Source of the DNA: CACEUX01 sp964404235
Lineage (GTDB): Bacteria; Fidelibacterota; Marinisomatia; Marinisomatales; UBA1611
Direction of reading: 5' to 3'
DNA: 11,787 nt
Assembly: GCA_964404235.1 (NCBI GenBank)
Contig: CAYOJL010000067.1
Span: 1-11,787, forward strand
Shown here: positions 6,774 to 11,787 of the stretch, piece by piece
How positions within the stretch are numbered: position 1 is the first letter of the stretch
Layout of the letters: each line of letters opens with the position of its first letter
Program-made: the position numbers and the translations under genes
The notes under the pieces: model-generated
The model's database searches: none
Seen by the model: only the letters and a program-made list of their open reading frames with translations
Told to the model about the DNA's origin: nothing

Positions 6774-6899
6774 ATGATAAGATGGAACATTATTCTATTA
6801 ATTCAGTTTTAGTTTTAATTAGAAATATAAATCAAAATCTATCCTGGTTGTATCAATAGCACGCTCAAAGTAAGTTCGCCCGTTTTTTCCGATAATATT

Positions 6900-7655
6900 A
6901 TGCAACAGTCTAAAAGAGATAAGGTTCTTTCTGGTTATATCCCAGAGCATATCGCTATTATTATGGATGGGAATGGTCGTTGGGCTAGTTCCAGGTCTTT
7001 TCCACGTATTGCAGGTCACAAAGAGGGGATTAATTCAGTTAGAGAAATAACCCGTATTTGTGGTGAAATTGGGGTGAAACATTTAACACTTTATACATTT
7101 TCTACTGAGAATTGGAAAAGACCACCAACAGAGGTTCGTGCCCTTATGACGCTTTTATTAAAAACAATTAATATTGAAATTAAAGAATTAAATAAAAAGA
7201 ATGTAAGATTTACAATTATTGGGGATATAAGTGTTTTACCTTCAAATACAAGTAAGGGACTACAAGATGGAATTAAACTCACAAAAGAAAATGATGGCTT
7301 AAATCTCTGTTTAGCATTGAATTATGGAAGTCGTCAGGAAATTATTGATGCTATAAAACTATTAGCAATCAAGGTAAAAGAAAGGTCTATCAATCCACAT
7401 GATATTTCGGAGAAAGAATTTTCTGATTTATTATATACAAAAGATATTCCTGATCCTGATTTATTAATTAGAACAAGTGGAGAAAACCGATTAAGTAATT
7501 TTTTACTTTGGCAGTGTGCTTATACAGAAATATTTGTGACAGATACACTTTGGCCGGCATTTAGAGAGGACCAATTAATGGATGCAATTTTGGATTTTCA
7601 ATCTAGAGAGCGACGTTTTGGAAAAGTTAGTGAGCAGGTAAAACACATAATATGA
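6900..7655 (+). CDS. uppS: undecaprenyl diphosphate synthase (isoprenyl transferase)
   Basis: cis-Prenyltransferase that extends farnesyl diphosphate with isopentenyl diphosphate to the C55 lipid carrier used for peptidoglycan and O-antigen. The 251-aa protein has the full family set: catalytic D23 in IIMDGNGRWA, the TLYTFSTENWKRP segment (about 63-75), DLLIRTSGE and RLSNFLLWQ, then SRERRFGK near the C-terminus. Length is typical. ATG 6900 is the only usual start codon between the upstream in-frame stop (TAA at 6828) and MDGNG; it lacks a Shine-Dalgarno. Its stop overlaps the bamA start by ATGA, suggesting translational coupling. In E. coli cdsA, rseP and other genes separate uppS from bamA; here they are absent, as in many FCB-group genomes. 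Confidence 0.97.
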   Translation: MQQSKRDKVLSGYIPEHIAIIMDGNGRWASSRSFPRIAGHKEGINSVREITRICGEIGVKHLTLYTFSTENWKRPPTEVRALMTLLLKTINIEIKELNKKNVRFTIIGDISVLPSNTSKGLQDGIKLTKENDGLNLCLALNYGSRQEIIDAIKLLAIKVKERSINPHDISEKEFSDLLYTKDIPDPDLLIRTSGENRLSNFLLWQCAYTEIFVTDTLWPAFREDQLMDAILDFQSRERRFGKVSEQVKHII

Positions 7656-10075
7656 AGGTCATAATCATATTATTATATCTTTCATCTCTTGTATACTCTC
7701 AAGGTCAAGATGAAAAAATAAAATTAAAACAGGTAAAGGTCTTTGGTAATCTAGTTACATCTGAGAATACTATTATATTTACTTCAGGTTTAAGAGAAGG
7801 GCAGACTGTTACCCCTGCAGATTTTCCTAGAGCAATTAAAAGACTTTGGCAGTTAGGCCTTTTTCAAGATGTACAAATAGAATATGATGATGAGTCAGAT
7901 GAAGGACTTTCATTATCCATAAATGTTAAAGAAAATTATATTTTGGGTCAAATCAGCTTCGAGGGTAATAAAAAAATAAAAGATAGAAAGTTTGAAGACG
8001 AGATTCCGTTGTCTAAAGGTCAAAGAATTAAACCAAATACTATTCGAGAGACTAAAGAATTAATTCGTGACTTATATATTGAAAAAGGATATCTTAATGT
8101 AGAAATAGCCTCAGAACTCTCTGCCAATCAAGAAGAAACCATTTTATTTGGAGGAAAAGGTAAAGAATTGATAAGAGATATAATATTTACAATTAAAGAG
8201 AATAAAAAAATTAAAATTGGGAGGATTCTATTTAAAGGGAACGAATCCTTTTCAGACTTTCGATTGCGTTGGCAGATGAAAGAGATAAAACAACAGAGCT
8301 GGTATTTCTTTTGGCGTTCGAGTTTTGATAATAAAAAATTTGAAGAGGATATGAACCTTGTATCTACTTTCTACCGGAATAAAGGCTATAGAGACTTTTA
8401 TTTTGTTAGTGATTCAATCGAGTACTCTAAAGATGGTGAGAAAATGAATATAGTCCTTACAGTCAATGAAGGGCCACTATATAGATATCGTAATTTTTCT
8501 TGGGAAGGAATGACTTTATTTGATCAGGAGATTCTAGATCGCACCCTAGCCTTGGATAAAGGTGAGAAATATAGCGATGAAGATTTTAATATGGCTGTTT
8601 TTTCAAGAGTCCAAGGTCTATACCTTGACAGGGGATATATATATAGTAGAGTGGAACCAAAAATCACACCTGTGGAAAAGGACTCGCTAGATATACATTT
8701 TATGATTACAGAGAATCATAAAGTCTATATCGACCAGATATCTATTTCAGGCAACACCAGAACAAGAGAAAATGTTATAAGGCGTCAATTGAGAGTTTTT
8801 CCAGGGGATGTATATAATCAAGAATTAATTGCGCGTAGCTACCGTGAGGTTATGATGTTGAATTATTTTGCAAATGCTGCACCAAACATTATACCTGTAT
8901 CTGAAGATAAAATTAATATAGAATTTACTGTAGAAGAAAAACCAGCAGGCCAAGCTAGTGCAAATATGGGGTATTCCCAGTATTATGGACTGACTGGAGG
9001 AGGAGGATTATCACTGCCGAATTTTCGGGGTAAAGGTCAAAGTTTTAGTTTTAGCTACAATGAAGGAATTAACTCAGGTAGTCAAAGTACTTATATGTAT
9101 CAGGGATATAATGTCAATAGGCCAAAAAGTAGAAGAGCATCAATAAGTTTTACTGACCCAATGGTTAATGATACAAAAAACCTGTTGGGAGCTTCACTTG
9201 GATTTGATATGAGAGGTGGTGGGTCTGCAATGTATTACTCACCATTGGAAACAACAAGTGCCTATGGCAGTGTTGTTTGGGGCCGTATATTTAAATGGCC
9301 TGATGATTTTTTTAGAGGAACTTGGCGATTTATGGTAAGAAGGAGGTCGTATTCTGGTAGTCAAGCAGATTTGGAAAGCTATGCAGGAGGTAAAACAAAA
9401 ACTGATGGGATTAGTTTTGTACAAACAATTCGCAGGGATAGTAGAGACCACCCAGAATTCCCAACAATTGGTTCACATTTTTCAATTAATTCTACTCTAT
9501 CGGGCTGGGTTTTAGGGGGGCAAGAAAACTTCCATAAACACACGCTTAATCTAGAGTGGTTTACTCCAACATTTTGGAAATTTGTATTAATGAATTCCAT
9601 GAAAATTGGGGTAATTAAAGATCTTCCTTCAAAAGATGGGACCCTATCTTATATTCCTTTTTACGATCGTTTTGTGATGGGAGGGAATGGAATCCCTTAT
9701 GGGAATCCATTAAGAGGTTATGATGATAACCGCGTCGGTCCTGTCACACTTAGCGGGAATCCCATTGGTGGTAATGCTATGGTTAAATTTGGCACAGAAT
9801 TTCGGGTGCCATTCGCTGAAAATCCTGTAGTTTATGGTCTGCTCTTTGCTGAAATGGGAAATGTTTGGTCTTCAGTTGATTTAATGGAAAGATTAAGCTT
9901 GCCTAGAAGTGGGCCAATTGATTTAAAAAGATCTTTAGGCGCTGGCATACGGTTTTTTATGCCAATGATAGGTATGCTTGGTTTTGATATCGGATATGGT
10001 TTTGATAGGGTTAATACATATGGAGAACTAGAACCTGGTTGGAAAACAACGCTTACATTTGGGCAACAATTTTAA
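7652..10075 (+). CDS. bamA: outer membrane protein assembly factor BamA
   Basis: Omp85-family outer-membrane protein that inserts beta-barrel proteins. The 807-aa protein begins with a signal peptide (MKVIIILLYLSSLVYS, likely cut near residue 16-17). Five periplasmic POTRA repeats follow (about 24-93, 95-183, 184-273, 274-354, 357-428), the second and third being longer, with the usual G-N-(K/T/E) turns such as FEGNKKI, FKGNESF and ISGNTRT. The barrel covers about 430-807, containing RRDSRDHPEFPTIGS and the loop-6 motif LRGYDD (687-692, equivalent to VRGF). The C-terminal strand TLTFGQQF ends in Phe, as expected for a BAM-recognised barrel. The start overlaps uppS. No fusion or truncation is evident. 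TamA or another Omp85 protein is less likely: five POTRAs and the lpxD/ompH context point to BamA. Confidence 0.96.
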   Translation: MKVIIILLYLSSLVYSQGQDEKIKLKQVKVFGNLVTSENTIIFTSGLREGQTVTPADFPRAIKRLWQLGLFQDVQIEYDDESDEGLSLSINVKENYILGQISFEGNKKIKDRKFEDEIPLSKGQRIKPNTIRETKELIRDLYIEKGYLNVEIASELSANQEETILFGGKGKELIRDIIFTIKENKKIKIGRILFKGNESFSDFRLRWQMKEIKQQSWYFFWRSSFDNKKFEEDMNLVSTFYRNKGYRDFYFVSDSIEYSKDGEKMNIVLTVNEGPLYRYRNFSWEGMTLFDQEILDRTLALDKGEKYSDEDFNMAVFSRVQGLYLDRGYIYSRVEPKITPVEKDSLDIHFMITENHKVYIDQISISGNTRTRENVIRRQLRVFPGDVYNQELIARSYREVMMLNYFANAAPNIIPVSEDKINIEFTVEEKPAGQASANMGYSQYYGLTGGGGLSLPNFRGKGQSFSFSYNEGINSGSQSTYMYQGYNVNRPKSRRASISFTDPMVNDTKNLLGASLGFDMRGGGSAMYYSPLETTSAYGSVVWGRIFKWPDDFFRGTWRFMVRRRSYSGSQADLESYAGGKTKTDGISFVQTIRRDSRDHPEFPTIGSHFSINSTLSGWVLGGQENFHKHTLNLEWFTPTFWKFVLMNSMKIGVIKDLPSKDGTLSYIPFYDRFVMGGNGIPYGNPLRGYDDNRVGPVTLSGNPIGGNAMVKFGTEFRVPFAENPVVYGLLFAEMGNVWSSVDLMERLSLPRSGPIDLKRSLGAGIRFFMPMIGMLGFDIGYGFDRVNTYGELEPGWKTTLTFGQQF

Positions 10076-10079
10076 TAAT

Positions 10080-10085
10080 AAGGAG
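10080..10085 (+). promoter_or_regulatory. Shine-Dalgarno of the ompH gene
   Basis: AAGGAG with a 6-base spacer before GTG 10092. It decides the non-ATG start of ompH, since no ATG follows nearby that would preserve the signal peptide. Confidence 0.75.
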
Positions 10086-10091
10086 TAAACT

Positions 10092-10619
10092 GTGAAAAAG
10101 TCTTCGCGTTATGTTTTATTCAGTACAATTTTTTTAGGAATGCTTTCAAGTGGATTAGCCGAACTCAAAATTGGCTACATTCAATCAGAAAGAATTCGTA
10201 CGGAATATGAGGAATTCACTGAGGCAGAATCTCAACTACAAATGGAATATCAAAAAGTACAGATGGAATATGAAGGGATGCTATTACAATTAGATAGTTT
10301 AAATAAAGATTATGAAGTAAAACGTCTTATGGCATTAGATAAAGGAGAAAGTATTAAACAACAGATTATTCAGATGGAACGATCCATTCAAGTTTACCAA
10401 GCTGAAAAAGTAGGCCCTCAGGGTGAACTAATGAAAAAATCTGCACAAATGGAATATGAAATCCTTGGAAAAGTTAGAGAAGCAGTTAGAAAGGTAGCCA
10501 TTGATAAGGGGTTTGATTATATCATTGATGCTAACATGGGTTTACTATATGTGAAACCTCAGTATGATATGACAGATGATGTTTTACATGAATTACGCAA
10601 TTTAACAACTGAAAAATAA
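10092..10619 (+). CDS. ompH: OmpH/Skp family periplasmic chaperone
   Basis: Trimeric 'jellyfish' chaperone of the Skp family that holds unfolded outer-membrane proteins for BamA. The 175-aa product starts with GTG at 10092. A signal peptide (1-23, KKSSRYVLF... ending SSGLA) is followed by the family N-terminal segment LKIGYIQSERI (about 25-35). Residues 37-135 form a charged, alpha-helical coiled coil with Gln, Glu, Met and Lys in heptad-like order, then the C-terminal FDYIIDANMGLLYV strand (144-157), a region conserved in Skp. It lies 16 bases after bamA and one base before lpxD, the standard operon order. The name Skp would serve equally. Substrate range is inferred from the family and from adjacency to bamA. 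Confidence 0.93.
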   Translation: MKKSSRYVLFSTIFLGMLSSGLAELKIGYIQSERIRTEYEEFTEAESQLQMEYQKVQMEYEGMLLQLDSLNKDYEVKRLMALDKGESIKQQIIQMERSIQVYQAEKVGPQGELMKKSAQMEYEILGKVREAVRKVAIDKGFDYIIDANMGLLYVKPQYDMTDDVLHELRNLTTEK

Positions 10620-10620
10620 A

Positions 10621-11634
10621 TTGAAACTCACTCTCAGTGAGATTGCTATTCATGTGGATGGAGAGGTGATTGGAGATCCAGAAACAATTATAATGGGTGT
10701 TTCAGAGATTCAAAATGCAAAATCAAACACAATTTCATTTTTAGGTAATCCATTATATAATAAATACTTAGTGAATACAAAAGCAGATGCTGTTTTTGTA
10801 GATAATGCCTCATTACTTGAACAGAAAAATGGTATTGTTGTTGCAAACCCTCAATTAGCCATGGCCAAAACACTGGCACTTTTTTCTAATCAAGACTCTG
10901 AAGAACCTTATATTGATTCCAGAGCTATAATAGAAAAAGATGTCACTATAGGTAAATCAGTGATTATAGAACCTGGTGTGGTTGTTAAGAATGGAGTGGT
11001 TATTGGTGACGGATGTAAAATTAGAGCGAATTGTATAATTGAAAAAAACACAACATTGGGTAAAGAATGTTTATTGTTTCCTAATGTTTCTATTTATAAA
11101 AATTCAATTTTAGGTGATAATGTAATTGTACATAGTAATACTGTCATTGGCTGTGATGGTTTTGGCTATGTGACCGTAGATGATGTTCATGAAAAAATTC
11201 CTCAAGAAGGCAATGTAGTTATTGGGAATAATGTTGAAATTGGTTCAAACTGTGCTATTGACCGTGCAACGATTGGTAGTACTACTATAGGTGAGATGAC
11301 AAAGATTGATAACCTGGTACATATTGCACATAATGTTAAGATTGGAAAAGGTTGTTTACTCACAGCTGGTTTCGCGATTGCAGGTAGCGCTGAAATAGGA
11401 GACTATTGTACGTTTGCTGGACAGGTTGGAGTTGCTCCGCATCTTAAAGTTGGCGATAGGTCTATTGTTGCATCAAAATCTGGAATCACAAAATCATTAA
11501 AGGGTGGCAAGGTTTATGCTGGCTTCCCAGCAAGAGAGATTGCAGATTATAAAAAAAGAGAAGCTCTTATTAGTGAAGTTGGCAGATTACGTCAAAAACT
11601 AGATGCATTGATTCAGGCTAATACGAAGCATTAA
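10621..11634 (+). CDS. lpxD: UDP-3-O-acylglucosamine N-acyltransferase LpxD
   Basis: Adds the second hydroxyacyl chain in lipid A synthesis, using acyl-ACP. The 337-aa protein starts with TTG at 10621, one base after the ompH stop; the N-terminal KLTLSEIAIHVDGEVIGD matches the usual LpxD start, and the next Met would truncate it. An N-terminal uridine-binding domain (1-100) precedes a left-handed beta-helix of hexapeptide repeats (about 101-290, many [IV]G steps). HSNTVIGCDGFGYV (171-184) and IDRATIGSTTIG (213-224) are family segments, and H237 in the HIAHNV motif corresponds to the catalytic His. A C-terminal helical tail (309-334) would form the trimer-end segment. No ribosome binding site is seen, so translation may be coupled to ompH. 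Position between ompH and lpxC is classic. Confidence 0.96.
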   Translation: MKLTLSEIAIHVDGEVIGDPETIIMGVSEIQNAKSNTISFLGNPLYNKYLVNTKADAVFVDNASLLEQKNGIVVANPQLAMAKTLALFSNQDSEEPYIDSRAIIEKDVTIGKSVIIEPGVVVKNGVVIGDGCKIRANCIIEKNTTLGKECLLFPNVSIYKNSILGDNVIVHSNTVIGCDGFGYVTVDDVHEKIPQEGNVVIGNNVEIGSNCAIDRATIGSTTIGEMTKIDNLVHIAHNVKIGKGCLLTAGFAIAGSAEIGDYCTFAGQVGVAPHLKVGDRSIVASKSGITKSLKGGKVYAGFPAREIADYKKREALISEVGRLRQKLDALIQANTKH

Positions 11635-11642
11635 ATTATTCA

Positions 11643-11787
11643 ATGGAAAGAAAACAAAGAACAATAAGGACTTCCCAATCTTGCCAGGGAGTTGGTCTCC
11701 ATACAGGGGTAAACACAGTTATCACATTTCACCCCGCTCCAGAAAATTTTGGAATTCGTTTTATAAGATCTGATATCTCTGGTTGCA
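11643..11787 (+). CDS. lpxC: UDP-3-O-acyl-GlcNAc deacetylase LpxC, 3' end missing
   Basis: First committed, zinc-dependent deacetylation step of lipid A synthesis. Only about 48 residues are in the window. Translation from ATG 11643 gives ERKQRTIRTSQ, then GVGLHTG and TFHPAPENFGIRF, a close match to the LpxC N-terminus (RTL...GVGLHSG...LRPAP...GI.F.R.D). It begins 8 bases after lpxD. No Shine-Dalgarno is visible. In many Bacteroidota the gene is fused to fabZ; the window ends too soon to tell. The zinc ligands and catalytic residues lie beyond the edge. Confidence 0.92.
   Translation, partial: MERKQRTIRTSQSCQGVGLHTGVNTVITFHPAPENFGIRFIRSDISGC

Noticed and set aside
6870..6882. T-loop-like GTTCGCC stretch suggesting a tRNA remnant
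   Set aside because: No acceptor stem, anticodon arm or D-arm can be folded around it.
6819..7019. Minus-strand frame over the uppS start
   Set aside because: Most of it is antisense to the conserved MDGNGRWA region of uppS; only the part outside uppS is noted as a low-interest observation.

Overview
This is an AT-rich stretch of a diderm (outer-membrane, lipid A-making) bacterial chromosome. Densely packed genes often overlap or abut. The pairing of uppS directly with bamA, followed by ompH, lpxD and lpxC without cdsA, dxr or rseP between, resembles the FCB group (Bacteroidota, Marinimicrobia and relatives). An uncultured marine FCB lineage is my best guess, but it is an inference from gene order and protein flavour, not a proof. 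There are no rRNA or tRNA genes, insertion sequences, CRISPR arrays or phage genes that I can see.

Region 1 (1-2117, + strand): the 3' part of mutY (adenine glycosylase, cut by the window edge), a plsC-type acyltransferase and a DoxX-like membrane protein. They form an overlapping operon. A small membrane-anchored coiled-coil protein (2194-2553) follows. Region 2 (2563-5180, - strand): an MFS_3-type exporter followed 8 bp later by an FGGY carbohydrate kinase, probably co-transcribed, converging on region 1. Region 3 (5181-5661, + strand): a short divergent intergenic region with a plausible promoter and a strong ribosome binding site, a small seven- or eight-iron ferredoxin, and a textbook intrinsic terminator, so the ferredoxin looks monocistronic. 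Region 4 (5664-6773): an Mrp/ApbC-family P-loop ATPase whose start codon sits almost on the terminator's T-run.

Region 5 (6900-11787, + strand): an envelope-biogenesis operon: uppS (C55 isoprenoid carrier synthesis), bamA (outer-membrane protein insertion), ompH/skp (periplasmic chaperone), lpxD and the start of lpxC (lipid A synthesis). Together these supply the lipid carrier for wall and O-antigen precursors, the machine that folds outer-membrane proteins, its chaperone, and the lipid A of the outer leaflet.

Most of the window is housekeeping. I did not find a clearly new multi-gene system. The points most worth a second look are a MutY whose C-terminal domain keeps a complete Nudix box, an Mrp ATPase lacking the family CXXC motif (one cysteine in the whole protein), the terminator that abuts the mrp start codon, and an FGGY kinase that resembles glycerol kinase but has changed two glycerol-contact residues.
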